Source of the DNA: Pyropia yezoensis
Taxonomy: Eukaryota > Rhodophyta > Bangiophyceae > Bangiales > Bangiaceae
Direction: 5' to 3'
DNA: 64,000 nucleotides
Assembly: GCA_009829735.1 (NCBI GenBank)
Contig: CM020618.1
Location: forward strand, 28,062,894 to 28,126,893
Positions 55,733-64,000 of the stretch are shown here, in pieces (position 1 is the stretch's first letter; each line of letters starts with the position of its first letter). Made by a program: the position numbers and the translations under genes. Below the pieces are notes generated by a model, which was not told the DNA's origin, searched no databases, and saw only the letters and a program-made list of their open reading frames with translations.

Positions 55733-56312
55733 AGATTCGGCCCGTCCTCGGGTCGAGTTGCATTCGGGTTACCGAATGTAAGTGGGACGCGGGACCGTTT
55801 ACCAGTCGGGTGGGGCTTTGCGCCCCGTCGCGACAGACACCCCTTTTCGAGGTTGTCTGAGGGGGGTGCCCCCCTTTGTGTGGTACACACACGATCCGTT
55901 TTCCGGACCGTTAAATTCCCGATGCGGGTTCTGTTCACGACCCCCCTTTCCGAGGGGTGGTGCAAGCGGATCCGCCACCAGGTGCCTGGTGGTAGGGGAG
56001 CCCCTCTCGTGTTACCGAGTGAATGGGGGCGGCCGCTCCCGCTTTTCGCGGGGGCGGTTTCGGGGTGAACCCCTCTTGGTTGCCCCGTACGGGGGTGTGG
56101 CCCCGGCCCGCCCAGGTGCCTGGGTGGAGCCCGTTCGTAGCCTCGTGGAGCGCGGGTCGACCCGCGCGCCTGCGGCGCTTCTCGTGGCCGTTTGTGGTCA
56201 TAAGCGCGGGTGCCCGTGCTTCCCTGGCTCGTCCTGCGCGAGCGTTCCTTGTACCGGGTCGAGCCGGCCTCGGCTTTTCTGCACGGGGCGCCCCTGCTAC
56301 CCCGGTCGCACC

Positions 56313-57530
56313 ATGTCGGACCCCCAGGTACCCGGGGGCGAGGACGACCTCCTGCTTGAGGAGGAGGAAGAGGTGATGGTGGACGACGTTCCCGTCTCTG
56401 CCACCGCCGCCGAGTGCTTCTTAGCGAGCTCGTCGGAAGACGAGGACGACCGGGTGACCGTTCGTGTGGCCCCGGAAGGCGCGCCGGGCGGGATGTCGTC
56501 CGTGTGTAGCGGCACGACGGCTCCGTCGGGTGGCGGACAACCGCGTGCAGCGGTGGGCTCCACCGCTACTCCTCCGGCGGCCCGGATGGCTTCTGACGCC
56601 GGTGCCGGCGTGGCTCAACCTCAAGACGGCGTAGCCGGCGTGGCGGGTGGTGACGGCGGCACCCCGGCCGGTCCGGCGGGTCAAGACGGCGCGGGTGCCC
56701 GCCCGGTTGGTGTGTCCGCTGCGGCGGGTAGCGGGTCTACCCGTGCTGCCCCCGTGGTACCCACGTCGGGTCCGGGTGGCGGCGATGCTCTGCCCGCGGT
56801 TCCGCGGACGCGCGATGGTCAAGATGCATCTACCCCGATGGCGGTGGACTCCGGGAGTTACTCCGGGCGGGCGCCCGCCCTTCTTCTTCCTCCTCGGCCC
56901 CGTGCGCCTCCGGCGCCGGCCCCTCTGCCGGTGGGGCATCCCCCGGCGCCCCCGATTCTTCCTGGTCCTGCCCGGGTTGCCCCGTTGGGTGGCGGCGTCG
57001 CTGTGGCGGCGGGTCAACCCGCCATGTCGGTGTCCGACTTGGTGGCTCGGGTTCGAGGCCTCACTGTGCAAGAGTCAATGGAATCCGCTGGGCGGATGCG
57101 GGTGGACTTCCACCCGCCGCATCCCCGTGAAGAGTCCTCCCGGCGCGTCATGGTGGACCCGAGTTGGGAGCGGGAGTTGGTGCGGCTGGTCAACCAGCCG
57201 AACGCGGTGCGGGTGGAACACCATTGGATCCTGAGTCAGCCGGACGACCGGCATGCGCAGCTCTGGCGCACCCGGGTGGGACGGGGTGAGGTCTACCTCG
57301 ACCCCGCCTTCGGGGTACGCGACCTGATTGCTCCCGTGTTGCCGCGGGAGGTTGACTACCCGGCTAGTGCTCGGGGGATTGCGGCGGCGGCGGAGCCGGT
57401 TGCGTTTGGGGAGACGGTGGGCAGTACCGGTCGGTATCCCGACTTTGATTACTACCCGGGGGTATCCCCGTACCTGTCGTTGACGATCTCCGTGTCAGCG
57501 TCCTGGATATCCAGTCGCTTAGCCAGTTGA
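56313..57530 (+). CDS. Antisense ORF of the LTR element, unknown product
   Basis: 405 residues from the ATG at 56313 (MSDPQVPGGEDDLLLEEEEE); the frame is open upstream to about 55782 but there becomes repetitive. Highly acidic N-terminus, Pro/Ala/Gly-rich middle, and a non-repetitive C-terminal part (MVDPSWERELVRLVNQPNAV, RVGRGEVYLDPAFGVRDLIA) that looks folded. It runs opposite to the gag-like ORF and overlaps it by about 80 bases at the 3' ends. No family recognised. Antisense ORFs occur in a few plant LTR elements; one idea is a captured host or element gene, another a regulatory protein. Its promoter would have to lie inside the element near the 3' LTR. Confidence 0.6.
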   Translation: MSDPQVPGGEDDLLLEEEEEVMVDDVPVSATAAECFLASSSEDEDDRVTVRVAPEGAPGGMSSVCSGTTAPSGGGQPRAAVGSTATPPAARMASDAGAGVAQPQDGVAGVAGGDGGTPAGPAGQDGAGARPVGVSAAAGSGSTRAAPVVPTSGPGGGDALPAVPRTRDGQDASTPMAVDSGSYSGRAPALLLPPRPRAPPAPAPLPVGHPPAPPILPGPARVAPLGGGVAVAAGQPAMSVSDLVARVRGLTVQESMESAGRMRVDFHPPHPREESSRRVMVDPSWERELVRLVNQPNAVRVEHHWILSQPDDRHAQLWRTRVGRGEVYLDPAFGVRDLIAPVLPREVDYPASARGIAAAAEPVAFGETVGSTGRYPDFDYYPGVSPYLSLTISVSASWISSRLAS

Positions 57531-58270
57531 TGAGCAAACTCATCGGACTCCATCCGCTTCAGTAGGCTCGCAGTTACCTGCGCGGTCATAGCTTCCACCA
57601 CTGAAGAGGGCACTTCAGGCGTCGGCACCTCGGGAACCCGAGTTGCCTGGCCTCCTTCGTCGTGGGGATACTGTGAGAGGGTATCCCCTCCCCCAATAAC
57701 CGACTCTCCACCGGCGTAAGTATCCGCCGGGTCGTGTCCGCGGAGTCCGCTTCGGGTGCTCCGAGCGTATCGCTCCGTGTGACTCCGTTCCAACTCTGCC
57801 GACGAGTCGGATCCATACCCCGTTGTGTCCGGGGGTTGTCCAGGAGTAGCAACACCGGGGTTGACCCTGGTGGACTCCGAAAGTAGTCCGGCCGGTTCAA
57901 ATTGTACCGGTGTGGGAGGAACTCGACGGGGTCCCGTCGTGTGGCGTGTTGACATCAACACTGCCATTGCGTCCTCCGTCCGCTCTTGACGAGCGTCGAG
58001 TCCGGAAAACCGGGCCTCGATGCGGGCCAATGATGCCATCAGGGAATCCCCTGGTGAAGGAGGCGGCGGAGTGAGGTCGGTCGATGACCGTTGAGGCGGG
58101 CCCCCGCCTCCTGCCGTCCGAGCCGTGCCAAACGTCGATCCGGCACCGGAAAGCATTGGCGTCTCAATGTTGTCGATCGGGTTCCCGATCCCGGTTCCCG
58201 TAGTCACCTCCGGGGTCGGCGTCGACGCCGATCCGTCATCTTGAACGATCCCCGTCTCTTGGGTAGACAT
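57452..58270 (-). CDS. Gag-like ORF of the LTR element
   Basis: 272 residues from the ATG at 58270, about 225 bases after the primer-binding site, the normal place for gag. Ser/Thr/Pro-rich N-terminus (MSTQETGIVQDDGSASTPTP), then a short coiled-coil-like helix (MASLARIEARFSGLDARQER) as in many Ty3/gypsy gag N-termini, and a charged C-terminal helix (LLKRMESDEFAHQLAKRLDI). No zinc knuckle or capsid core is visible; stop codons at 57452 end it where the antisense ORF begins, so it is probably truncated. The call rests on position and style, not on a diagnostic motif. Confidence 0.55.
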   Translation of the reverse strand: MSTQETGIVQDDGSASTPTPEVTTGTGIGNPIDNIETPMLSGAGSTFGTARTAGGGGPPQRSSTDLTPPPPSPGDSLMASLARIEARFSGLDARQERTEDAMAVLMSTRHTTGPRRVPPTPVQFEPAGLLSESTRVNPGVATPGQPPDTTGYGSDSSAELERSHTERYARSTRSGLRGHDPADTYAGGESVIGGGDTLSQYPHDEGGQATRVPEVPTPEVPSSVVEAMTAQVTASLLKRMESDEFAHQLAKRLDIQDADTEIVNDRYGDTPG

Positions 58271-58476
58271 AATCACAATCAGTCAACCGACGTAACAATC
58301 ACCACGAATAAGAGAGCGAGGGGGTAGATTGGGGAGAGTAACAGTAGATCACAGTCACAGGTAAAAGCTCAACACAATCGATCAGGACGCAACACCACGA
58401 GTACAAGAAAAGGACCGGATCCCTATCCGTGTGCCAGGGCCGAAGACGGCGTCACCAAAAAGGTGACGGAAACCCG

Positions 58477-58494
58477 TCCCCTGCTGCTCCACCA
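58477..58494 (-). other. Putative primer-binding site
   Basis: On the minus strand, one base inside the 5' LTR, the sequence TGGTGGAGCAGCAGGGG begins with TGG, complementary to a tRNA 3' CCA end. The matching tRNA cannot be named by eye. Confidence 0.65.
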
Positions 58495-58495
58495 A

Positions 58496-58858
58496 TGTAG
58501 CACAATAGGCATCCGTCGCAAGTCCACTCTCAGGGAACACTCACCAAGGGGGATCGGCACCAACGTCACCGGGAGGCCAAGGTTGCTGTCCTTGGAGCGC
58601 AAGCCACGGGACCAAGATGGGAGCCCAAATGGGAGGGGTTTGTTGTTCTACCTTGGCCGGCGGTGGATTCGCCGCCGGCCCCCACGTTATAAACCCTCGG
58701 AGACACTACTAACTACCCTCCACCCCAAGATGCAAGTCCCTCTGGTCATACGTAACTTATAGATACCGTGACCAGTACGAACTACCAAATTGAAAGCCAA
58801 GGATTAGAAGTAGCCCCTCTAATAATAGGATCACAATACGGACAACCATATTGCTACA
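58496..58858 (-). repeat. 5' LTR (minus orientation)
   Basis: Bounded by TGTAGCA and TGCTACA, perfect 7-bp inverted ends. Hairpin at 58655-58680. Nearly identical to the LTR at 55358, implying a young insertion. Confidence 0.92.
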
Positions 58859-61211
58859 CTTCGTCCCCGTCGCAGAGCTGCAATCCACTCAAGGGTTTGG
58901 TGTGACGGCGTAGGAAAGACTTTACGACGATCATATGCTCCCGCCACCCTTCGTACGAGCTGTCATCATTGCCCGAGCGGCGCGTCTTTCGGGCGCCGAC
59001 CACCTTCTTGAATACAGTGCAAGCCCAGTGCGCGACCAGGGCCACGTGCCCCATCGATGCATTAATGTACTCTTCCTCCCAGACAGTTGTTGGCTGAACC
59101 ACCCGACTTTCCCTGCCATTGCGCATGAAAAGCGCCTTCAATGCTGCCTTAGTGGCTGTCTTGGCCGCGGGGGACTTGGCATAGCGAGCGTCGGCCAACC
59201 ACGTCTTCGCTTCTGCCGGGGTGAGCGCCGCCTCTTTTTTGCCAAGCCACTTGAATTACGCAAGCATCGCGACCTTCTGCAGAGCCTCTAACAAGTGCCT
59301 CTTGATGCGGTTGAGCTTCTCAGACACCGGCGCCCGCTTTTCTGCCGCCTCGCCGTCAGCATTGATGAAAATGCGGCGACTGTCTATGTACTCCTGCACG
59401 CCTGCACAATCAACACCGAGAACTTGTTTCGTAGCCTGGTAGCATATTTCCAGGACTCGTGCCCCACTAGAAATCACGTGAAGGCCAACCGTCGTAGTGA
59501 TGACCTCGGTCAGCATCATTAGCTTGGCCACGGTGCGGACCTCAGCGACCTCGACCTGGTTCCGCGTAGCCAGCTCAAACCGGTCGTCCCCGTCAACCGG
59601 GTTTGCCGTGCTCTTGAGTACAGACTGAAGTAAGGCAGGCTCCGTCTTCGTCCGCGTCACGACACCGTCATACACACCTTGAGCGGCACCCTGAAGCTGA
59701 ATAACCGCATGGGCAGTGCGCTCATTACCAACGCCCTGGGTGTGCAGACTTGTCGTGATGCGACTGACCGTGACCTACACCTCGCCAATCTGCTTCGACA
59801 AAGTGGCAATCTGGGTGGACACGGCCTGGATGCGTTCAGCAAGCGCGCGGCGGAGGTCCGACACGGTAACCACTGTCTGCTCGTCGGGGAGGGGGACCGC
59901 CGTCTGCTCCCCAGAGACCGCAACTGCCTTCTTTTCTCTCCCAGAAGCAGCGGCCCAACCCTTTGGCGTGCTTTCGCGCTTGGGGGGAGAGGGTACAGTG
60001 CCCGCGGGCTTCAGCGCCGGTACTGTTGGCATTTTTAGTGCCAGCGTGCGCTTGGCACGCGTATTCATGGGAGCCTTCTTGATCGCCATCGTGGGCTTGG
60101 GGGCGTCTCGCCCCGCTCTGGCCTGCGTCAGTGACCGGTCTACGCCCAGGCCCGCATCCTCGGAGTTGCGGGCTTCAACAGCCAACGCGCGATGCGTGGT
60201 GAGCGCCTGTAGACAGGCTTGATGAGGGGGCGTTACAATAGCAAGAGAAGCGCCTTCAAGTGGCTTGTCGTCGAGACCGGGAGGCAAAGTTTGGGTCTTT
60301 GGTGCCTCGCCCGGCGTGCCCATACCCACAGGCGTTGTGGCTTGGGAGAGGGGGCTTCAATCAGCCTCGGGGCAATTGGAGAAGCGTCGCATGACAGACG
60401 TAAGAGGCGTCAATGGAAACGCAGGTGCCCTCAGCTTCGACTCCGCTACCAGCGGTGTCGCTTCCGGCAGCCGGGACGGATCGGCGTCAGCAGCAACAGC
60501 GCAAATGCCTCCGCCAGGAGCCCCAGCAATGGGAAATGGCGCCCGCGATGGACCACCAGCACGAGGAGCAGGCAACCAGCGGGGAAGTCGCGCAGGCCCT
60601 TTTCCTTTCGCGATGGCGCCTACGGCAGGCAGCATGGGGCGCAAGGCAGGAACGGCGCCACTCGATCAGCTAGGTGGAGGAGAAAGGCCACTTTTCAAGG
60701 GTAGAGCGCGAGGGGTAGTGCTTCGCTGCGGGGCATATGGCCCACTTGCAGCTGGCGATGTCGGTCAGCTCGGCGGCGGCGCTGGAGCGGTCGGCTTTCC
60801 TGCCAGTGTCCTCACCGCTCCAGTGTCCTCATCATCACCCGACACGTCCTGGGACGGCGGGAGGTGGCTTACAAGCTGCGACACGCGAAGAATTGCCATA
60901 GTGACGGTGGCCGGCGCAAGCAGGGAAAGGAGATGCAAGGGGAGGAGAGAGAACGGGCAATCGGCGGCGCCACGGAGCCACGGAACGAACAAAGACAGCA
61001 GTGAGGATGGTGGTGTGAGCTCCGCTGCCCCCGTGCTGCCCATGCTGACAGTCGCCATTCCGCTCTTACAAAGCACGTGGTCGAGCCACATTCCTTCAGA
61101 GGACGCGATGCACGGGGCGCCTGCGGTGGTGCATTTCGCGCCAGAGCTCGACAGATCCACTAAGGGAACCAGAGTGGCCTGTACAGTCCAAAGAAGGGCG
61201 TTCGTGACCAC

Positions 61212-63018
61212 AGGTGCTTGTGAGAGGACAGGAGTGGGCCACGTGGAGAGATCCCAATCAAACGACGGACGGCGACACAGTAGCGGATGGCCGCACAGTA
61301 GTGGACGGCGACGCAGTAGCGCAACGCGGCATTGTAGAGGGCAAAAGCGGCAGTCAGACGGCGAGTAGTGGCCTAAGACGTGTGCAACCCCATCAGGCCT
61401 GCCGCGTGCGCAACCACAGGTGCCCCGACCCCTCGAACCACCACAGACTCACCAGTAAAAGCTCCAGGCAGAGCTCAAAGGAACAGAAACAATGGGCCAC
61501 AGGCGAGGAGGGCGGGCACAGTGGTCCGCCAGCTACCTGGCGCCACACAACGTACCAACACCATGAACCTACCGCAATGGGCCCAAGCTGCTGCGTGACA
61601 GCGGGGCATCCCAAGTGTTGGTGCAAGCAAAAGTGGGGCACCCAACAGCCACGAAGTATGGCGACAGCGTCAGAACCAAGCGAGGACTGTGGCGGTGCGA
61701 AAGGGCGCATCGCCACTTCGCCCAGCCACTATCATTCAAGGACAGTATTGCAGTTGGGCCCTGTCAATGCGTTGTGAAAGTACGACAAAAGGCGTTCGCA
61801 TTACCGCCTTCCGGTCGTTCCATTGGCGTACACGTCACGAGCCTTTCACAATAAGCGCAATATATCAATTTTTGGTCCATGTTGTCGAAAAGTCGGCAAG
61901 AACAGCGTCCCGCAACTCTATTTCACCAGAGCGTTTGGCTTGCATCTACAATACCATTGCCCGCGTACCTCATGACCCGACGGCGTCGACTGGTGGACTG
62001 TCTGTGGTCCTCGACGGGCCCCGACGGGGCTCGATGGGACCCGGCGACGAGGAGCACGGCCTGAGCACATGGTCCAGAACTGTCCGGGTAGTTGGCGGGC
62101 CTCGTCGGGCATGCACGGGGCTCGACGGGGCTCGATGGCTCCCACCGAGGAGAATCGCGGCCCACGCCATTGGGGTAGCGCTCACCGGCGGCTTATCCGG
62201 CCATGGAGGGTCCCGACGACCTGCCGCTAAGACCCTTAGAGGGTCTCGATGGGTCGCAGCTGGGACCCTGGGAGCGTCTCCACGGATTGCAGCTTGGCTG
62301 GATGGGACGCTCACGAACTCGCGGACGAGGAGGGTAGCCTGAAGCACTGTTACACCATGAGTCCACTTCGCCATACCATGCATTTTTATACGCTTCGATT
62401 TTCGAGTTAGAGGGTACGTGACATTGAGAGCCTGCGCTGGAAGGCAGAGGAAGGTCGGGGAGCCTGTGGGCGTCTGTGGCATCTGATCAGGGACCAGTTG
62501 CTGCACCTGTGGCGGAGGTTGCAAGCTCTGTGTGTAGCAGTGAGGCCAGCTCCCTTCGCGCAATCGTTTGCGCCCTGTACCTCGAGCGTGCGCCTGACGC
62601 GCGCGGTGTGTCGTGTGTGCCTTGACACTTTCTTGAGTTTTTGGGTGGCTGCCATGGATACTTTCTTGCCCCTTTTACTCACTGATAAGCACCTTGGTGC
62701 GGCGCCTGGACCGCAGGTGGCAGTCGCGACCAAGACCTGCGGAGTTCATGGCTCCTCACATGCGGCCGACTAATGCTTGAGGCCGCAGCAGCCTGGGGAT
62801 GCCGTCATTGAGGTACGTGAGTCTGGTTCACTTTTTGTGGTCTGTCCTGACGGGCTTCTTTTATGTGGTGTCCTCTGCCTGTGTGCGTGCGCGAGCTAGC
62901 GGGAGACAACAGACGTTCACATGGTAGTTGCTCACCGTGTTCCTTCTTGTACACGGATTGCTTTTATGGCTGCCTGGCATGTCGCGCATGGTTTACTGTG
63001 ACAGTGCGCTTTTTCGAG
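61212..63018. other. Unassigned repeat-region DNA
   Basis: The open minus-strand frame of the interrupted gene continues a little past 61211. 61262-61330 holds short duplications (GACGGCGAC(A/G)CAGTAGCG). 62000-62140 holds CTCGACGGGGCTCGATGG-type words like those at 53.85-53.95 kb. Minus strand 62407-62733 is open with natural composition (AATQKLKKVSRHTRHTARVR) but without a known match. No gene is called. Confidence 0.3.
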
Positions 63019-64000
63019 ATGAAGCGCCGTCAGAAGGCTCTCGTCTGCTGCTTCTGTGGGTTTGAGGCGCGCAGTCGGAACGGGCTCGTCCTTCACCAAA
63101 AAGCCATCCACAAGAAGCAAGGTGGAAATGGTATTCCACCTTTTAAGAAGGCACGCCTGCACGGCACTTTCGAGCACGATCAAGGACACCTGGGGTCGCT
63201 CCGTCGTCGTGCGCGGGCTGTGCCTGCAGCCAATGGCAGGGACTGCGAAGCTGAAGCTGGTGGTAGGATCGTGCCCGTGCCTCCTCACGGTGACGATTTA
63301 CGTGGCGCGCGCAATGTCCCTGCAGCGCAGGGAGCTCCTCGGTCATCACTCCGCCCCGAAGACAGCGGCAGTTACAATGAAGCTGTACGTAAGGAGCTTC
63401 ACGCGCTCATGGCGATGACGGGTGTGAGTCTGACTGACGAGGACGGCATTAACCCCACCATGGACCGCCAACCGGGCCACTGTCGGTACTTTGACTACCA
63501 GGCGCTGGCAACTCGAGCGCGACTCCTCAATGAGATTTTCGACGACGCAGCCTGCTCCGTGCCGATCCTGGAGAGGCGGAGGAACAGTCAACCAGGCAAG
63601 TTCAACACAAAGCGCCTGAAAGCATTGCAGCAGTTTGTTCTTGGCTTCGGTGGAGCGGGTTTGTCAAGGCGCGAGCAGCAGCTATCGTACAACTTCTTGA
63701 GCATCTGTGATGACCACGGCGACTTGTCCCCCATGGACGTCGCCGACGAATTATCCCTCCGCGCCGTACTTCCCTCGGCCTCCGCCTTCTTCGATGCACT
63801 GCGCGTCGACATTGATGATGCGGCTCTGGATGATGGGTGGAGGAAGGTGTGTATTAAGGAGGGCGGCATTGACTACGAGGCGTATTTTCTCCCTGTGCTG
63901 GAGTTGGTGATGAAGCTGCTTCGCCGCAGTAGTAAGCGGTCCTTCCTGTGGAGCGGGAAGGACGGGCCAGCCCCGCCGACAGATCGCCGGGAGAGGCTAA
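63019..64000 (+). CDS. C2H2 zinc-finger protein, possibly Plavaka-like transposon ORF (partial, 3' end off window)
   Basis: Open from the ATG at 63019 to the window end, at least 327 residues. Near the N-terminus is a single C2H2 finger, CCFCGFEARSRNGLVLHQ then KAIH (C-x2-C-x12-H-x4-H), followed by a charged linker. The rest is non-repetitive: DRQPGHCRYFDYQALATRAR, LKALQQFVLGFGGAGLSRRE, and near the edge DDGWRKVCIKEGGIDYEAYF with LVMKLLRRSS and WSGKDGPAPPTDRRER. An N-terminal single finger followed by these 'GG..YEAYF' and 'GPAPPTDRRE' blocks recalls long ORFs of Plavaka-type or similar large eukaryotic DNA transposons, but I am working from memory of style only. Whether the frame stays open beyond the window is unknown. 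Confidence 0.6.
   Translation, partial: MKRRQKALVCCFCGFEARSRNGLVLHQKAIHKKQGGNGIPPFKKARLHGTFEHDQGHLGSLRRRARAVPAANGRDCEAEAGGRIVPVPPHGDDLRGARNVPAAQGAPRSSLRPEDSGSYNEAVRKELHALMAMTGVSLTDEDGINPTMDRQPGHCRYFDYQALATRARLLNEIFDDAACSVPILERRRNSQPGKFNTKRLKALQQFVLGFGGAGLSRREQQLSYNFLSICDDHGDLSPMDVADELSLRAVLPSASAFFDALRVDIDDAALDDGWRKVCIKEGGIDYEAYFLPVLELVMKLLRRSSKRSFLWSGKDGPAPPTDRRERL

Larger units (their letters stand above)
55358..58858 (-). mobile_element. Complete non-autonomous LTR retrotransposon with antisense ORF
   Basis: 3.5 kb element bounded by two 363-bp LTRs (55358-55720 and 58496-58858) with about six mismatches by eye. Target duplication CTTCG lies at 55353-55357 and 58859-58863. Orientation is minus: next to the 58496 LTR, on the minus strand, is a primer-binding-like TGGTGGAGCAGCAGGGG, and next to the other LTR is a polypurine tract (55721-55732). 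Inside are a gag-like ORF (57452-58270, minus) and a long ORF on the opposite strand (56313-57530, plus); the two overlap only at their ends. No protease, reverse transcriptase, RNase H or integrase motifs are seen in the 2.8-kb interior, so it must borrow enzymes from an autonomous relative. The structure resembles terminal-repeat-with-gag (TR-GAG) elements of plants. Confidence 0.88.
54576..61211 (-). pseudogene. Large minus-strand gene interrupted by a solo LTR and a full LTR element
   Basis: Three separated minus-strand pieces read in one continuous frame once the insertions are removed: 61211-58859, 55357-55056 and 54693-54576 (stop TGA). At the first junction (target CTTCG) the reading passes from LQLCDGDE to AGRVRLVADDS; at the second (target CTGGC) from ESLGTDAP to DAPPVPDVAVDGF. 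The upstream piece has natural protein character in a single frame but five in-frame stops: 60765-60767 (TGA), 60666-60668 (TGA), 60357-60359 (TGA), 59775-59777 (TAG) and 59256-59258 (TAA). A coiled-coil-like part (SDLRRALAERIQAVSTQIA) lies near 59840. The family is not recognised; a DNA-element or gag-like origin is possible. The true start is not located and may lie beyond 61.2 kb. Confidence 0.65.

Noticed and set aside
56421..57071. Minus-strand pol or nucleocapsid ORF inside the LTR element
   Set aside because: The frame is Arg/Gly/His-rich without RT, integrase or zinc-knuckle motifs and mirrors the antisense ORF.
55358..58858. Plus orientation for the LTR element because of the TTATAAA box
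   Set aside because: Primer-binding-like TGGTGGAGCAGC and polypurine tract fit only the minus orientation, as does the gag-like ORF position.

Overview
The window looks like nuclear DNA of a photosynthetic eukaryote with a very GC-rich, intron-poor genome. Long C and G runs, GGC/GCC-coded Gly/Ala tracts and pyrimidine-rich leaders before start codons dominate the left 48 kb. Spliceosome (CWC15), ubiquitin (WDR48) and mitochondrial-type RNA polymerase genes show it is eukaryotic. A cyanobacterial-type HEAT-repeat protein with a plastid-transit-like N-terminus and a plant-type DUF639 protein point to a plastid-bearing lineage. My best guess is a bangiophyte red alga (Porphyra/Pyropia type); that is inference, not proof.

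1-48.4 kb, gene region: an armadillo-repeat protein (+), an actin-related protein (-) sharing a promoter region with GMP synthase (+), CWC15 (-), an alpha/beta hydrolase (-), a HEAT-repeat protein (+), a T7-type RNA polymerase (-) divergent from WDR48 (+), a two-exon EF-hand/GRAM/DUF639 protein (-), and a 1079-residue protein of unknown function (-). Between them lie broken genes: a MYND zinc-finger gene, a midasin-like AAA fragment, a Crinkler/RHS-like P-loop NTPase, a repeat-shuffled GC-rich block at 18.8-22.9 kb, and coding debris at 37-38.9 kb. Two copies and a head fragment of a tRNA-like repeat with Pol III boxes and a terminal T-run lie at 14.2-14.7 and 23.6-24.1 kb. In HEAT and WDR48 the reading frame changes exactly at long C or G runs, each time by the equivalent of one missing base, which suggests homopolymer miscounts rather than dead genes.

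48.4-64 kb, repeat region: GC content drops locally to an AT-rich island with a hAT transposase remnant, followed by minisatellite and dyad-repeat DNA. A minus-strand gene running from at least 61.2 kb to 54.6 kb is cut by a complete LTR element (55358-58858, 5-bp target duplication CTTCG, gag-like ORF plus an antisense ORF, no pol) and by a related solo LTR (54694-55055, target duplication CTGGC). Removing each insertion plus one target copy leaves the host frame open. The upstream part of that gene carries five in-frame stops, each explainable by one C-to-T change. The LTRs carry a hairpin kept by compensatory changes. The window ends inside a plus-strand C2H2 zinc-finger ORF that may be transposon-encoded.
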